Source: Azospirillum soli (GTDB lineage Bacteria > Pseudomonadota > Alphaproteobacteria > Azospirillales > Azospirillaceae). Taken from it: DNA of 64,000 bases. The stretch lies in NCBI RefSeq assembly GCF_017876165.1, contig NZ_JAGINQ010000010.1, positions 1 to 64,000 on the forward strand, in the 5' to 3' direction. Every line of letters begins with the position of its first letter. Within the stretch, counting starts at the first letter, position 1. The notes beneath the pieces are model-generated. The model was not told the DNA's origin. It saw nothing but the letters and a program-made list of their open reading frames with translations, and did no database searches. Both the position numbers and the translations under genes were made by a program. Positions 45,220 to 54,958 of this stretch are shown piece after piece.

Positions 45220-47136
45220 TCAGGCGCTGGCGGCGGCCGTCTCGATGCCCAGCGCCTGAAGCGCGGTCGCCACGATGGCGCGGGCCGACAGGCCGGCGTC
45301 CTCGTACTGCTTGGCCGGGGCATCGTGGTCCAGGAACAGGTCCGGCAGGACCATGGGGCGGATCTTCAGCCCGCCGTCGAGCAGGCCGGAGGTGGCGAGG
45401 AACTGCAGCACGAAGCTGCCGAAGCCGCCGACCGAGCCCTCCTCGATGGTGATCAGCACCTCGTGGTGCAGCGCCAGCTGGCGGACCAAGTCCTCGTCCA
45501 GCGGCTTGGCGAAGCGCGCGTCGGCCACCGTGGTCGACAGCCCACGCGCGGCCAGCTCCGCCGCCGCCTTGTGCGCCTCGCCCAGCCGCGCCCCGTAGCT
45601 GAGCAGCGCCACCTTCGAGCCTTCCTGCACCACCCGGCCCTTGCCGATGGGCAGGATGAGGCCGCGCTCCGGCATCTCCAGCCCGACGCCCTCGCCGCGC
45701 GGGTAGCGCAGCGCCGAGGCGCGGTCGTCGATGGCCGCCGAGGTCGCCACCATATGCATCAGCTCGACCTCGTCGGCCGCCGCCATCAGCACGATGTCCG
45801 GCAGGCAGCCAAGATAGGCCACGTCGAAGGCCCCGGCGTGCGTCGCCCCGTCCGCGCCCACCAGCCCGGCGCGGTCGAGCGCGAAGCGCACCGGCAGGTG
45901 TTGCAGCACCACGTCGTGCACCACCTGGTCGTAGGCCCGTTGCAGGAAGGTCGAGTAGATGGCGCAGAACGGCTTGAAGCCCTCGGTGGCCAGCCCCGCC
46001 GCGAAGGTCACGGCATGCTGCTCGGCGATGCCGACGTCGAAGCAGCGGTCGGGAAAGCGCTGGCCGAACAGGTCGAGGCCGGTGCCAGACGGCATGGCGG
46101 CGGTGACCGCCAGCACGCGCTTGTCGGCCTCGGCCTCGGCGATCAGGGCGTTGGCGAAGACGCGGGTGTAGGTCGGCGCGTTGGACTTGGGCTTGGCCTG
46201 GGCGCCGGTGATGACGTCGAACTTGGCCACCGCGTGCAGCTTGTCGGCCGAGGCCTCGGCCGGGGCGTAGCCCTTGCCCTTCTTGGTGACGACGTGGATC
46301 AGGACGGGCTTGTCGTCCTCGGCATCGCGCACGTTCTGCAACACCGGCAGCAGGTGGTCCAGATTGTGCCCGTCGATCGGGCCGATGTAGTAGAAGCCCA
46401 ACTCCTCGAACAGCGTGCCGCCGGTCACCATGCCCCGCGCGTACTCCTCCGCCCGGCGCGCAGCCGTCCGCAGGGGACGCGGCAACTGGTCGGCGATCTC
46501 CTTCGCCAGATGGCGCAGCGACAGATAGGGCTTCGACGAAATCAGGCGCGACAGATAGGCGCTCATCGCGCCGACCGGCGGCGCGATGGACATGTCGTTG
46601 TCGTTCAGGATGACGACGAGGCGCGAGTTGGCGGAACCCGCGTTGTTCATCGCCTCATAGGCCATGCCGGCGCTCATCGCGCCGTCGCCGATCACCGCGA
46701 TGACGTTGTTCGACTTGCCCAGCAGGTCACGCGCCACCGCCATGCCGAGCCCGGCGGAGATGGAGGTGGAGCTGTGGCCGGCGCCGAACGGGTCGTATTC
46801 GCTCTCCGACCGCTTGGTGAAGCCGCTCAGGCCGCCGCCCATGCGCAGGGTGCGGATGCGGTCGCGCCGCCCGGTCAGGATCTTGTGCGGGTAGCACTGG
46901 TGCCCGACGTCCCAGATCAGCCGGTCTTCGGGCGTGTTGAAGACGTAATGCAGGGCAACGGTCAGTTCGACCACGCCCAGCCCGGCGCCGAGATGGCCGC
47001 CGGTGACGGACACCGCGTCAATGGTCTCCGTGCGCAGTTCGTCCGCGAACTGGCGCAACTGTTCCGGCTTCAGGGCTCGCAGATCGGCTGGGGTGGAGAC
47101 GGTGTCGAGAAGCGGCGTCTTGGATTGCGCGGTCAC
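45220..47136 (-). CDS. dxs: 1-deoxy-D-xylulose-5-phosphate synthase
   Basis: First enzyme of the MEP isoprenoid pathway: pyruvate plus glyceraldehyde 3-phosphate to DXP, using thiamine diphosphate. The 638-residue protein has the N-terminal [39 protein letters not shown], the TPP motif [19 protein letters not shown], and the transketolase central domain [18 protein letters not shown] with [18 protein letters not shown]. It starts with GTG after GGAGGA. It closes the xseB-ispA-dxs operon, with ispA 17 bases upstream. Confidence 0.98.
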   Translation of the reverse strand: MTAQSKTPLLDTVSTPADLRALKPEQLRQFADELRTETIDAVSVTGGHLGAGLGVVELTVALHYVFNTPEDRLIWDVGHQCYPHKILTGRRDRIRTLRMGGGLSGFTKRSESEYDPFGAGHSSTSISAGLGMAVARDLLGKSNNVIAVIGDGAMSAGMAYEAMNNAGSANSRLVVILNDNDMSIAPPVGAMSAYLSRLISSKPYLSLRHLAKEIADQLPRPLRTAARRAEEYARGMVTGGTLFEELGFYYIGPIDGHNLDHLLPVLQNVRDAEDDKPVLIHVVTKKGKGYAPAEASADKLHAVAKFDVITGAQAKPKSNAPTYTRVFANALIAEAEADKRVLAVTAAMPSGTGLDLFGQRFPDRCFDVGIAEQHAVTFAAGLATEGFKPFCAIYSTFLQRAYDQVVHDVVLQHLPVRFALDRAGLVGADGATHAGAFDVAYLGCLPDIVLMAAADEVELMHMVATSAAIDDRASALRYPRGEGVGLEMPERGLILPIGKGRVVQEGSKVALLSYGARLGEAHKAAAELAARGLSTTVADARFAKPLDEDLVRQLALHHEVLITIEEGSVGGFGSFVLQFLATSGLLDGGLKIRPMVLPDLFLDHDAPAKQYEDAGLSARAIVATALQALGIETAAASA

Positions 47137-47153
47137 TCTTGCACGTCCTCCGT

Positions 47154-48044
47154 TCAGGTCCGCCGCGCGACGACGAAGTCGGCGACCGCCTTCAACATAT
47201 CGGCGCGACCCTCGAAGATCTCCAGGTGCGCCACGGCCTGGGCGGCCAGCATTTCGGCTTGGGCGCGTGCGCGGTCGCGCCCCAGGATCGACACGAAGGT
47301 CGCCTTGCCGGCCTTCGCGTCGCGGCCGACGGACTTGCCGGTCTCGGCCTCCGTTCCTTCCACGTCCAGCAGATCGTCCACGATCTGGAAGGCAAGCCCC
47401 AGGTCATGGGCGTAGGCGCGGAGCGCGTGGCGCTGCGGCGGGGACGCCTTGCCCAGGATGCCGCCGGCCTCGGCGGAGAAGGCGATCATCTCGCCGGTCT
47501 TCATGCGCTGAAGGCGCGTGGTGGTGCCGAGGTCGAAGGTCTCGTGCTCGGCGATCAGGTCGAGCATCTGCCCGCCGACCATGCCGTGCGGACCGGCCGC
47601 CTTGGCGAGCGCCGAAACCAGCTGGCAGCGCACGTTTGGATCCTCGTGGGTCGCCGGATCGGCCAGCACCTCGAAGGCGAAGGTCAGCAGGCCGTCACCG
47701 GCCAGGATCGCGGTCGCCTCGTCGAACTGGCGGTGCACGGTCGGCCGGCCCCGGCGCAGGTCGCCGTCGTCCATGGCCGGCAGGTCGTCGTGGATCAGGG
47801 AATAGCAGTGGACGAACTCCACCGCCGCCGCGACGCGCACCGCGCAATCCGGATTGACCCCGAACAGGTTCGCGGAATGGAAAACCAGAAAGGGGCGCAG
47901 CCGCTTGCCGCCGTTCAGGCAGCCGTAGCGCATCGCCTCGAACAAAACCGCCTCGGCGAGGTCGGTGGTGGGGAGGAGGCGGGTGATGGCCTGTTCCACC
48001 ACCTCGGTCATGTCGGCCATCGCGGCCTTGAGTTCGGTCTGCAC
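47154..48044 (-). CDS. ispA: Farnesyl diphosphate synthase
   Basis: Condenses DMAPP/GPP with IPP to farnesyl diphosphate. The 296-residue protein has both aspartate-rich motifs: [21 protein letters not shown] and [16 protein letters not shown], plus [10 protein letters not shown]. The residue pattern before FARM ([10 protein letters not shown]) suits short-chain C15 synthesis. GTG start one base after the xseB stop indicates translational coupling. It lies in the xseB-ispA-dxs operon, supplying the lipid product of the pathway begun by dxs. Confidence 0.96.
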   Translation of the reverse strand: MQTELKAAMADMTEVVEQAITRLLPTTDLAEAVLFEAMRYGCLNGGKRLRPFLVFHSANLFGVNPDCAVRVAAAVEFVHCYSLIHDDLPAMDDGDLRRGRPTVHRQFDEATAILAGDGLLTFAFEVLADPATHEDPNVRCQLVSALAKAAGPHGMVGGQMLDLIAEHETFDLGTTTRLQRMKTGEMIAFSAEAGGILGKASPPQRHALRAYAHDLGLAFQIVDDLLDVEGTEAETGKSVGRDAKAGKATFVSILGRDRARAQAEMLAAQAVAHLEIFEGRADMLKAVADFVVARRT

Positions 48045-48045
48045 G

Positions 48046-48300
48046 TCAGTCGATCCGGGCCGGTTCGGTGCCGAGGGTACCGTCGGCGGTCACGGTGATG
48101 CGGTCGATCTTGGCCTGCGCCTCGCGCAGCTTGGCCTCGCAATGGCGCTTCAGGGCCGTGCCGCGCTCATAGGAGGAGATGGCGTCGTCGAGCTTGCCGC
48201 GCCCTTCCTCAAGCTGGCGCACGATGCGCTCCAACTCGGCCAGCGCATCCTCGAAACTGAGGGCGGCAATGTCGGGGGGAATCTGTGCGTGCTCAGCCAT
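48046..48300 (-). CDS. xseB: Exodeoxyribonuclease VII small subunit
   Basis: The 84-residue small subunit of exonuclease VII, which degrades single-stranded DNA together with XseA. The family core SFEDALAELERIVRQLEEGRGKLDDAISSYERGTALKRHCEAKL is complete. ATG at 48300 is used; the frame upstream to 48360 is unlike the family. XseA is not in the window, as is usual, because xseB is grouped with ispA-dxs in alphaproteobacteria. Its stop is one base before the ispA start. Confidence 0.95.
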   Translation of the reverse strand: MAEHAQIPPDIAALSFEDALAELERIVRQLEEGRGKLDDAISSYERGTALKRHCEAKLREAQAKIDRITVTADGTLGTEPARID

Positions 48301-48416
48301 GACCAATCCGAGTTTGGGCTCGTGAAATCCGAAGTTATGACCCGTGCCCCCAATGCGCAAGGCCCGCGGCGGACGTATGACGGTCTCGCCACGGGCCTAG
48401 CCGGAAGAATCTGCGG

Positions 48417-49346
48417 TCAGCAGTACATCAGCTCGCGGACATGCGCCGCGCAAGCGGAAGCCAGGGCGCGGAGGTTGTACCCCCCTTCGAGCACGGACAC
48501 AATGCGCGCGCCGCAGTGGGTGCGCGCCATGTCGCCCAGCTTGCGCGTCGCCCAGACGAAATCGTCGTCGGTCAGGTGCAGGCTGGCCAGCGGGTCGCGG
48601 GAGTGCGCGTCGAACCCGGCGGAGATCATCAGCAGGTCGGGTTTGAAGTGGTCGATGGCCGGCAGGATGATGTGGGTCATCGCGTGACGGAATTCCGGCG
48701 AGCCCGCCATGGCCGCCAGCGGCGCGTTCACGCAGTTGCCGTATTCGCCCCGCTCGCCCGCGTCGCCCGTGCCGGGATAGAGCGGCGACTGGTGGGTCGA
48801 GCAGTAGAGCAGGTCCGGGTCGCGCTGGAAAATGTCCTGCGTGCCGTTGCCATGGTGCACGTCGAAGTCCACCACCGCCACCCGCTGCAACCCATGAACG
48901 GCGCGCGCGTGATAGGCGCCCACCGCCACGTTGTTGAACAGGCAGAACCCCATCGCCTTGTCGTACTCGGCATGGTGCCCCGGCGGGCGCACGGCGCAGA
49001 AGGCATTGCGCGAATGGCCGGTCGCCACCGCATCCACCGCCGCGATTACCGCCCCGGCCGCCCGCAACGCCGCCTCGCCCGATCCCGGCGAGACCACCGT
49101 GTCGGCGTCGATGCCCGCGTGCTCATGCTCCGGAATGGCCGACAGGACGCGGTCGATGTGTTCCTTCGGATGGGCGCGGGCGAGCTGCTCAATGGTGGCG
49201 CGCGGTGCCTCCTGGCGCTCCAGAAGATAGAACTCCTCCGTCTCCAGAGCGGCCAGCACGGCGCGCAGGCGGTCCGCGCATTCCGGATGGCCCAGCCCTG
49301 TGTCGTGTTCCAGGCAGGCGGCGTGGGTGAACAGGGTGGTGAGCAT
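48417..49346 (-). CDS. Histone deacetylase-family amidohydrolase
   Basis: A 309-residue zinc-dependent deacetylase of the HDAC class II / acetylpolyamine amidohydrolase superfamily. The tandem active-site histidines are in AVRPPGHHAEYD; zinc ligands are in VVDFDVHHGNGTQDIF and the Asp of MISAGFDAHSRDPL. GHPECADRL opens the fold, and a Tyr/Gly segment VSVLEGGYNL closes it. The substrate may be an acetylpolyamine or acetylated protein. It stands upstream of xseB on the same strand, with a gap of about 115 bases. Confidence 0.92.
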   Translation of the reverse strand: MLTTLFTHAACLEHDTGLGHPECADRLRAVLAALETEEFYLLERQEAPRATIEQLARAHPKEHIDRVLSAIPEHEHAGIDADTVVSPGSGEAALRAAGAVIAAVDAVATGHSRNAFCAVRPPGHHAEYDKAMGFCLFNNVAVGAYHARAVHGLQRVAVVDFDVHHGNGTQDIFQRDPDLLYCSTHQSPLYPGTGDAGERGEYGNCVNAPLAAMAGSPEFRHAMTHIILPAIDHFKPDLLMISAGFDAHSRDPLASLHLTDDDFVWATRKLGDMARTHCGARIVSVLEGGYNLRALASACAAHVRELMYC

Positions 49347-49501
49347 GTTTTTCTGTCGTTTTTCGTTGGTGGACGAGGCATTTCCTGCCGCTATTGTTCC
49401 CGGATCGCTAATGAAAGTACAGGCTGATTCCGGGGCTTAACGTCACATCCCCCACGACGTGGAAAACCACCCCTTTTGCGCGGCGGACGCGCGGAAATCC
49501 T

Positions 49502-49729
49502 TCAGACGACGCGCTCGATCACGAAACGGTAGACACCCGCCTCCTCGTCGCTGGACCGCAGGCGGTTGCCCGTGGCCTCGCAGAAGGCGGGAAAGTCCTT
49601 GACCGCGCCGGGATCCGTCGCCTCGACCGTCAGCACCTCGCCGACGGCGATCGCCTTCAGCGCCTTGCGCGCGCGGAGCACCGGCAACGGGCACTGCAAC
49701 CCCTTGGCGTCCAGGCGGTGGTCGGTCAT
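49502..49729 (-). CDS. tusA: TusA-family sulfurtransferase
   Basis: A 75-residue sulfur carrier of the TusA/SirA family. The active cysteine lies in LDAKGLQCPLPVLRARKAL (CPxP), and VLTVEATDPGAVKDFPAFCEATG is the rest of the fold. It would pass persulfide sulfur to tRNA thiolation or sulfur oxidation partners. The ATG at 49729 is preferred over the one at 49738, because AAGGAG directly abuts the upstream ATG but stands nine bases before this one. It is divergent from an ArsR-type gene that looks like a sulfide sensor, suggesting joint control. Confidence 0.92.
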   Translation of the reverse strand: MTDHRLDAKGLQCPLPVLRARKALKAIAVGEVLTVEATDPGAVKDFPAFCEATGNRLRSSDEEAGVYRFVIERVV

Positions 49730-49879
49730 GGTGGACATCTCCTTCGATCCAAGGCTTGCGCGTTGATCCTAAAGGCGCTCGCCGGTCCGCTCAACGCCGT
49801 CGAGGCAAGCGTTGACGGAACCGGGGACATCGCTGGGCCTACGGGACTTCCACGGGTAGACAGTCCGCCGAGCCCTTCC

Positions 49880-49902
49880 ATATCATTGAGCACGAATGAT
49901 AT
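49880..49902. promoter_or_regulatory. Perfect operator-like palindrome between tusA and the ArsR gene
   Basis: ATATCATT-N7-AATGATAT is a perfect 8-bp inverted repeat in the 220-base divergent gap. Its form (AT-rich half sites with centre spacing near one helical turn) suits an ArsR-family repressor such as SqrR/BigR. It is about 50 bases before the ArsR start, so autoregulation is likely. Confidence 0.65.
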
Positions 49903-49949
49903 ATCACGGGCGCTGCGTTCACGTGCGGCCGGGGTTGACGTCGACAGCC

Positions 49950-50318
49950 ATGGTAGACTTGATGAACATCGCCGACCTGCAGAGCAACGCGCGCCGGGCC
50001 AGCACGCTGCTGAAAGCCATGAGCAACGAGCGCCGCCTGCTCATCCTCTGCTACCTGACCGAAGGCGAAAAGTCCGTGGGTGAGTTGGAGGAGTTGGTCG
50101 ATCTCAGCCAGTCGGCGCTGTCGCAGCACCTTGCCCGCCTGCGCCGGGACAAGCTGGTGCGCACGCGCCGGTCCGCCCAGAACATCTACTATTCGCTAAA
50201 CGGGCACGAGGCGCAGACCGTCATGGCGACCCTGCACGGCCTGTTCTGCGCCCCCGGCACCCGCAAGGACGAGGGCGCCTCGGCGCCGACGCCCGAATCC
50301 ACCAACGCGCCAGCGTAA
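49950..50318 (+). CDS. ArsR-family repressor, probable SqrR/BigR-type persulfide sensor
   Basis: A 122-residue winged-helix regulator: SNERRLLILCYLTEGEKSVGELEELVDLSQSALSQHLARLRRDKLVRTRR, followed by the beta wing NIYYSLNG. It has just two cysteines, Cys34 (LLILCYL) and Cys100 (HGLFCAPG), 66 residues apart. SqrR and BigR, which sense reactive sulfur species through a tetrasulfide bridge, have their pair at the same spacing. No metal-binding CxC of ArsR/SmtB arsenic or cadmium sensors is present. It faces tusA, a sulfur carrier, across a perfect palindrome. ATG at 49962 is an alternative start. Confidence 0.85.
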   Translation: MVDLMNIADLQSNARRASTLLKAMSNERRLLILCYLTEGEKSVGELEELVDLSQSALSQHLARLRRDKLVRTRRSAQNIYYSLNGHEAQTVMATLHGLFCAPGTRKDEGASAPTPESTNAPA

Positions 50319-50322
50319 GCTC

Positions 50323-50727
50323 TCACCGCTCCTCGAAGAAGCGGCGGCCGAACAACAGCGCCGCCATCGCCAGAACAACCCATCCCAGCATGAAGGCGGA
50401 CCCACCGAGCGGCGCTGTCATGCCGACGGGCAGCGGCCCGGTCGTGGCGAGCGCGTAGAGCGTTCCGCTGAACAGCAAAATGCCCGCGACGAACAGCCAA
50501 CCAGCCAGACGGACCGCCACCCGCGCCGTGCCGCCCGCGCGCCGGACCAGCACCACCAAGGCAACCAGCGCCAGCGCGTGCCACATCTGGTATTGTCCGG
50601 CGAGGTGGAACAGTTCCTGCGCGCGCGGATCGCCGGCCAGGCCGTGGCTGGCGTAGGCCCCCGCCCCCACCGCAACCGCGCCGTTCAAAGCCGCGAAGGC
50701 CGTCCAGATCCGGTCGACAACGCCCAT
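50323..50727 (-). CDS. DUF423 membrane protein
   Basis: A 134-residue inner-membrane protein of the DUF423 (YgdD) family with four membrane helices. Signature parts are the N-terminal FAALNGAVAVGAGAYASHGL, QYQMWHALALVALV, and FVAGILLFSGTLYAL followed by APLGGSAFMLGWV. The family has no defined function. ATG at 50727 follows GGAGGGA and gives the normal length; the open frame further upstream is not family-like. It converges on the ArsR gene, leaving four bases between them. Confidence 0.9.
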   Translation of the reverse strand: MGVVDRIWTAFAALNGAVAVGAGAYASHGLAGDPRAQELFHLAGQYQMWHALALVALVVLVRRAGGTARVAVRLAGWLFVAGILLFSGTLYALATTGPLPVGMTAPLGGSAFMLGWVVLAMAALLFGRRFFEER

Positions 50728-50920
50728 GAAGTCCCTCCGCACCAATTCCCTAATCGCGCGCGACCATACGCCATCGCGCGCGGCTCTGCCGAGCCCCGTT
50801 TGGCCCATCGTTTGCTAACAAAGTATCTGAAACGGCCCGTTCGACGGAGAGTCAAGGCTTTCACGTCGGGCAGGCCGCAAACTGCGTTGCAATTTGCCAA
50901 AGGCAGCCGTGGACGGCGAC

Positions 50921-51442
50921 ATGTTGCACCCGCAGCCGCAAGGCACCCCGTCGCTTGACCCGATGGCGGCTCCGTCGATCGACGAGCGGCTGGCCGTGTG
51001 GGCGCGCGCGCGGGGCGGCCGTTTGCTGGTGGTGGACGACAGCGCGACCAACCGCGCCCTGATCACGGCCCTCCTGCGCAAGGTCGGCTTTTCGGTGGAG
51101 GCGGCCAGCGATGGCGTCGAGGCCATTCACGCCGTCGCCAACGCCGCAATCCCCTTCGACGCCGTGCTGATGGACGTGTCGATGCCCGGCATGGACGGGC
51201 TGACCGCGACCCGGAAGATTCGGGCCATGTCCGACCCGCCCATGGCCGACCAGCGCGGGCGTGTTCCGATCATCGCCGTCACCGCCCACGGCTTCCCGGA
51301 GGACCGCGTCCGCAGCCTCGCCGCCGGCATGAACGAGCATCTCGTGAAGCCGGTGCGCCGCGCCGACCTGCTGGCGGCGCTGGCGCGCTGGCTGGATGCG
51401 CCGGACGCCGCCCTGGTCAGAACGACGAATCCGGCTCCTTGA
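50921..51442 (+). CDS. Lone receiver-domain response regulator
   Basis: A 173-residue protein with one receiver domain and no output domain. LLVVDDSATNRALITALLRKVGF holds the acidic pocket; the phosphoacceptor Asp is in AVLMDVSMPGMDGL, Thr in IIAVTAHGF and Lys in HLVKPVRR. The roughly 35 residues before the domain are disordered. The sequence is most like receivers of hybrid kinases, so it may be a phosphorelay intermediate. No kinase is adjacent. Starts at 50894 (TTG) and 50963 (ATG) are also possible. Its 3' end overlaps the convergent DUF924 gene by 26 bases. Confidence 0.85.
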   Translation: MLHPQPQGTPSLDPMAAPSIDERLAVWARARGGRLLVVDDSATNRALITALLRKVGFSVEAASDGVEAIHAVANAAIPFDAVLMDVSMPGMDGLTATRKIRAMSDPPMADQRGRVPIIAVTAHGFPEDRVRSLAAGMNEHLVKPVRRADLLAALARWLDAPDAALVRTTNPAP

Positions 51443-51968
51443 GGAATTCGACCTCATCCGGCGTGCTGGTGCGGCCGAGGACGGCGTTGCGGTGGGGAAA
51501 GCGGCCGAACCGCTCGATGATTTCGCGGTGCCGTTCGGCGTAGCGGACGATTTCCGGATCGCCGATCCGCTCCCGGCAGAGGGTGCAGGACAACTCCTGG
51601 CTCTCCGGATCCTCATGATGCTCGAAGGGCAGATAGAGGAAGATCTTTTCGTCGGCGTTGCATTCCAGGTCGAAGCCCTGCTCGACGGCGTGGCGGGCCA
51701 CAGCGCGGGCCTTCCCGTCGGTCGCGAAGGCCCGCGGGTCGCCCCGGAAGACGTTGCGCGGCACCTGGTCCAGCAGGACGCACAGGGCGATGCAGCCGTC
51801 CACGTCGTCCTTCCAGTGGTCGTACTTGCCGGCCGCGGCGTTCTCGTAATGGGGCAGCAGCGTGTCCCGCACCGTGCGGTCGAAGCTGTCGGATTTCCGG
51901 AACCAGTAGGGCTTCATCGCCTCGTCGAACCAGAAGTCCACGATCTCGTCGATCAGCTTGTCCACCAT
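51417..51968 (-). CDS. DUF924 family protein
   Basis: A 183-residue soluble helical protein of DUF924 (TPR-like fold, function unknown). Family features are IVDFWFDEAMKPYWFRKSDSFDR at the start, ALCVLLDQVPRNVFRGDPRAFATD and LYLPFEHHEDPESQE, with FGRFPHRNAVLGR near the end. ATG at 51968 has AAGAGG upstream at good spacing; the longer frame to 51995 lacks a ribosome site. Two cysteine clusters (SCTLC) are present but no known metal site is proven. Confidence 0.92.
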   Translation of the reverse strand: MVDKLIDEIVDFWFDEAMKPYWFRKSDSFDRTVRDTLLPHYENAAAGKYDHWKDDVDGCIALCVLLDQVPRNVFRGDPRAFATDGKARAVARHAVEQGFDLECNADEKIFLYLPFEHHEDPESQELSCTLCRERIGDPEIVRYAERHREIIERFGRFPHRNAVLGRTSTPDEVEFLKEPDSSF

Positions 51969-52001
51969 GCCAGCCTCTTGCGAATTGGTGCCCATAACAG
52001 A

Positions 52002-52025
52002 ACAGGGCGCCCGAAGGCGCCCTGT
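52002..52025 (-). terminator. Hairpin terminator of the petABC operon
   Basis: ACAGGGCGCC pairs with GGCGCCCTGT; on the pet transcript the loop is UUCG, a very stable tetraloop. It begins about 35 bases after the petC stop. The following T-run is weak, so it may mainly protect the 3' end. Confidence 0.75.
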
Positions 52026-52059
52026 CCAGTCTTAATTGATCCTTCGGCAGAAGCCGAGA

Positions 52060-52824
52060 TCAGTGCAGGCCCGCCCACAGCTTGCGCTTGGACGCGTACA
52101 TCAGACCGGCCAGCACCAGCAGGAACAGGATCACCTTAACGCCCATCTGCTTGCGCGCATCCAGGTGCGGCTCGGCGATGAAGGTCAGGAAGGTGGCAAC
52201 GTCCTTGGCCTGCTGCTCGACCGTCGCCTTCGTGCCGTCGGCGTAGGTCACGCCGTCCGGCTGAAGGATGTTCGGCATGCCGACCTGATGGCCCGGGAAG
52301 TACTTGTTGTAGTTCATGCCCGGCATCAGGTTCACGCCTTCCGGCGGGTTGTCCTCGAAACCGGTCAGGAAGGCGTACAGATAGTCCTCGCCACCGACGC
52401 GGGCCTTGGCGATCAGCGACAGGTCGGGCGGCAGGGCGCCGTTGTTCGCCGCGCGCGCCGCGTTGTCGTTGGGGAACGGCGACGGGAAGCGGTCGGCCGG
52501 AACAGCCGGACGCATGAACATCTCGCCCGAATCGTTCGGACCGGCCTGGACCTCATAGCCGGCGGCGAGCGCCTTCAGCTCGTCTTCGCTGAAGCCGATG
52601 CCCGCCAGGGTGCGGATCGGTACCAGCTTCGCCGAGTGGCAGGACGCGCAGACTTCCTTGAAGATCTGGAAGCCGCGCTGCGCCGACGCCTTGTCGATGG
52701 TGCCGAACACGCCGCTGTGCGGCCAGCTCTGCTGCGGGATGTGGACCGCCTCCGACGCCTGCGCGGCGCCAGCGAGACCCAGGGCGAAGGCCGCCGAGAG
52801 GATTGCAGTCTTCAGAGCGCGCAT
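52060..52824 (-). CDS. petC: Cytochrome c1 of the bc1 complex
   Basis: A 254-residue membrane-anchored c-type cytochrome that takes electrons from the Rieske protein. A Sec signal covers about 1-23 (LSAAFALGLAGAAQA). The heme site is EVCASCHSAK (Cys59, Cys62, His63), and the Met ligand is probably in the NLMPGMNYNKY region. PPDLSLIAKARVGGEDYLYAFLTGF is the family centre. A C-terminal helix (VKVILFLLVLAGLMYAS) anchors it in the membrane. Its ATG overlaps the petB stop by one base (TAATG), so it is translated with petB. It ends the petABC operon. Confidence 0.97.
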   Translation of the reverse strand: MRALKTAILSAAFALGLAGAAQASEAVHIPQQSWPHSGVFGTIDKASAQRGFQIFKEVCASCHSAKLVPIRTLAGIGFSEDELKALAAGYEVQAGPNDSGEMFMRPAVPADRFPSPFPNDNAARAANNGALPPDLSLIAKARVGGEDYLYAFLTGFEDNPPEGVNLMPGMNYNKYFPGHQVGMPNILQPDGVTYADGTKATVEQQAKDVATFLTFIAEPHLDARKQMGVKVILFLLVLAGLMYASKRKLWAGLH

Positions 52825-54092
52825 TAGGCCTTCTCCATGGGCTTGGCATGGGCGCCGGCGGCAACGCGCCCACCGCCCTTCAGAACGGGTTCGCTGATGC
52901 TGGCCGGGAGCGGCAGCGGACGCTCCAGCTTGCCCAGCAGCGGCAGCAGGACCAGGAAGTGGAAGAAGTAGTAGGCGGTGCCGATGCGGGCGATCAGCAG
53001 CCACACGCCTTCGGCGGGCATGGCGCCGGCATAGCCGAGCACCAGGGCGTCGATGGCGAGGATCCAGAAGAATTGCCGATAGATCGGACGGAACTTGCAG
53101 CTGCGCACCTTGGAGGTGTCGAGCCACGGCAGAACCGCCAGGACCGCGATGGCGCCGAACATGGCGAGCACGCCGCCCAGCTTGTCCGGGATCGCGCGCA
53201 GGATCGCGTAGAACGGCAGGAAGTACCATTCCGGAACGATGTGCGCCGGGGTGACCAGCGGGTTGGCCGGGATGTAGTTGTCCGGGTGGCCGAGGTAGTT
53301 CGGCGCGAAGAACACGAAGGCCGCGTAGAAGATCAGGAACACGACGACCGCGAAGCCGTCCTTCAGCGTGACGTACGGGTTGAACGGCACGGTGTCCTGC
53401 GGGCCCTTCGGGTCGATGCCCAGCGGGTTGTTCGAGCCGGACACGTGCAGCGCGGCGGTGTGCAGGATCACCAGACCCAGCAGCACGAACGGCAGCAGGA
53501 AGTGCAGCGCGAAGAAGCGGTTCAGCGTCGGGTTGTCGACCGAGAAGCCGCCCCACAGCCAGGTCACGATCGGGTCGCCGACGATCGGGAAGGCCGAGAA
53601 CAGGTTCGTGATGACGGTGGCGCCCCAGAAGCTCATCTGGCCCCACGGCAGCACGTAGCCCATGAAGGCGGTCGCCATCATGGCCAGCAGGATGAACACG
53701 CCGAGGATCCACAGGATCTCACGCGGGGCCTTGTAGGAACCGTAGTACAGGCCGCGGAACATGTGGATGTAGACGGCGATGAAGAACATCGACGCGCCGT
53801 TGGCGTGGACGTAGCGCAGCAGCCAGCCGTAGTTCACGTCGCGCATGATGCGCTCGACCGACTCGAACGCGATCGTCGTGTTGGCGGCGTACTGCATGGC
53901 CAGCACGAGGCCGGTCGCGATCATGATCACCAGCATGATGCCGGCAATCGCACCGAACGCCCACAGATAGTTGACGTTCCGGGGCATCGGATACTGGTTG
54001 TACTCGTGATCCAGCATCGTGAAGATCGGCAGGCGGCTGTCGATCCACTTCACGACGGGGTTCTTGAACTGGGGGGCGTGAGCCTGAGCCAT
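52824..54092 (-). CDS. petB: Cytochrome b of the bc1 complex
   Basis: A 422-residue integral membrane protein with eight helices that holds hemes bL and bH and the two quinone sites. The first half shows [11 protein letters not shown], the heme histidines in [29 protein letters not shown] and [20 protein letters not shown], and [14 protein letters not shown]. The Qo-site motif is PEWY in [19 protein letters not shown] short extension ends in KPMEKA. It lies between petA and petC and overlaps petC by one base. Confidence 0.98.
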   Translation of the reverse strand: MAQAHAPQFKNPVVKWIDSRLPIFTMLDHEYNQYPMPRNVNYLWAFGAIAGIMLVIMIATGLVLAMQYAANTTIAFESVERIMRDVNYGWLLRYVHANGASMFFIAVYIHMFRGLYYGSYKAPREILWILGVFILLAMMATAFMGYVLPWGQMSFWGATVITNLFSAFPIVGDPIVTWLWGGFSVDNPTLNRFFALHFLLPFVLLGLVILHTAALHVSGSNNPLGIDPKGPQDTVPFNPYVTLKDGFAVVVFLIFYAAFVFFAPNYLGHPDNYIPANPLVTPAHIVPEWYFLPFYAILRAIPDKLGGVLAMFGAIAVLAVLPWLDTSKVRSCKFRPIYRQFFWILAIDALVLGYAGAMPAEGVWLLIARIGTAYYFFHFLVLLPLLGKLERPLPLPASISEPVLKGGGRVAAGAHAKPMEKA

Positions 54093-54120
54093 CTTGGGGT
54101 CTCCAGAACCTTAGGGCCGC

Positions 54121-54690
54121 TTAGCCGAGCCGGATCGCGGTGTCGCCCGTGAAGGCGTACTGCGGAACGACGAGGTTGGCCGGGGCCGGACCCTTGCGGA
54201 TGCGGCCGGCGGTGTCGTAGTGCGAACCGTGGCACGGGCAGAACCAGCCGTTGTAGTCGCCCTTCGGATCGGTCGGCTTCTGCCCCAGCGGCACGCAGCC
54301 GAGGTGCGTGCAGATGCCGATGACGATTAGCCATTCCGGCTTCTTGACGCGAGCATCGTCGGCGACCGGATCGCGCAGCTCGCCGAGGTTGACCTTCTTG
54401 GCCTCCTCGATCTCCGCGCCCGTGCGGTGGCGGATGAACACCGGCTTGCCGCGCCAGGTGACCGTGATGGCCTGACCTTCCGCGACCGGGGCCAGATCCA
54501 CGTCGATCGAGGCGAGCGCCAGCGTGTCGGCGGCCGGGTTCATGCTGTCGACGAACGGCCAGGCGGCCGCGGCGACACCAACGGCACCCACCGCTCCGGT
54601 GGCGAGATAGAGGAAGTCACGGCGGGAAGTCCCCTCGCCGCCGGGGGCCGCATGGGCACCCGTCCCGGGCGGATGCGTGGTCTGAGCCAT
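54121..54690 (-). CDS. petA: Rieske iron-sulfur protein of the bc1 complex
   Basis: A 189-residue protein carrying the 2Fe-2S cluster that moves between cytochromes b and c1. A twin-arginine type N-terminus ([27 protein letters not shown]) doubles as the membrane anchor. Cluster ligands are in [12 protein letters not shown] and [19 protein letters not shown] at 54690 has GAGGAG ten bases upstream; the frame upstream begins with a TTG at 54708 and is less likely. It is the first gene of petABC, with about 28 bases to petB. Confidence 0.96.
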   Translation of the reverse strand: MAQTTHPPGTGAHAAPGGEGTSRRDFLYLATGAVGAVGVAAAAWPFVDSMNPAADTLALASIDVDLAPVAEGQAITVTWRGKPVFIRHRTGAEIEEAKKVNLGELRDPVADDARVKKPEWLIVIGICTHLGCVPLGQKPTDPKGDYNGWFCPCHGSHYDTAGRIRKGPAPANLVVPQYAFTGDTAIRLG

Positions 54691-54958
54691 AAGCGTGTTA
54701 CTCCTCAAGGCATACGCGGCGCGCCGAAGCGCCCGATGGCACGTGGCCGTTCTTTATCACGACTTGACGGGCGAGTCCGCCGAATGGGTGAGCGAGGGCG
54801 CGCCGCGTCGTCCGGGGTGGCTGGCCCCGGTTATTCCGGGTGCGGTATACCGTCGCGGCCACGCCTTGAAAAGGCTTTGTAATCGGACAATGTGTCGCGC
54901 GCCGCGCTGCAACATCAGAATTTGCTAAAAACCCGCATTCTTCCCAGGGATTCTCTGC

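Noticed and set aside
48361..48410. GGCCCG/CGGGCC inverted repeat before xseB considered as a terminator for the amidohydrolase-xseB gap
   Set aside because: The arms are only six bases with a very long loop and no T-run, so it is not convincing.
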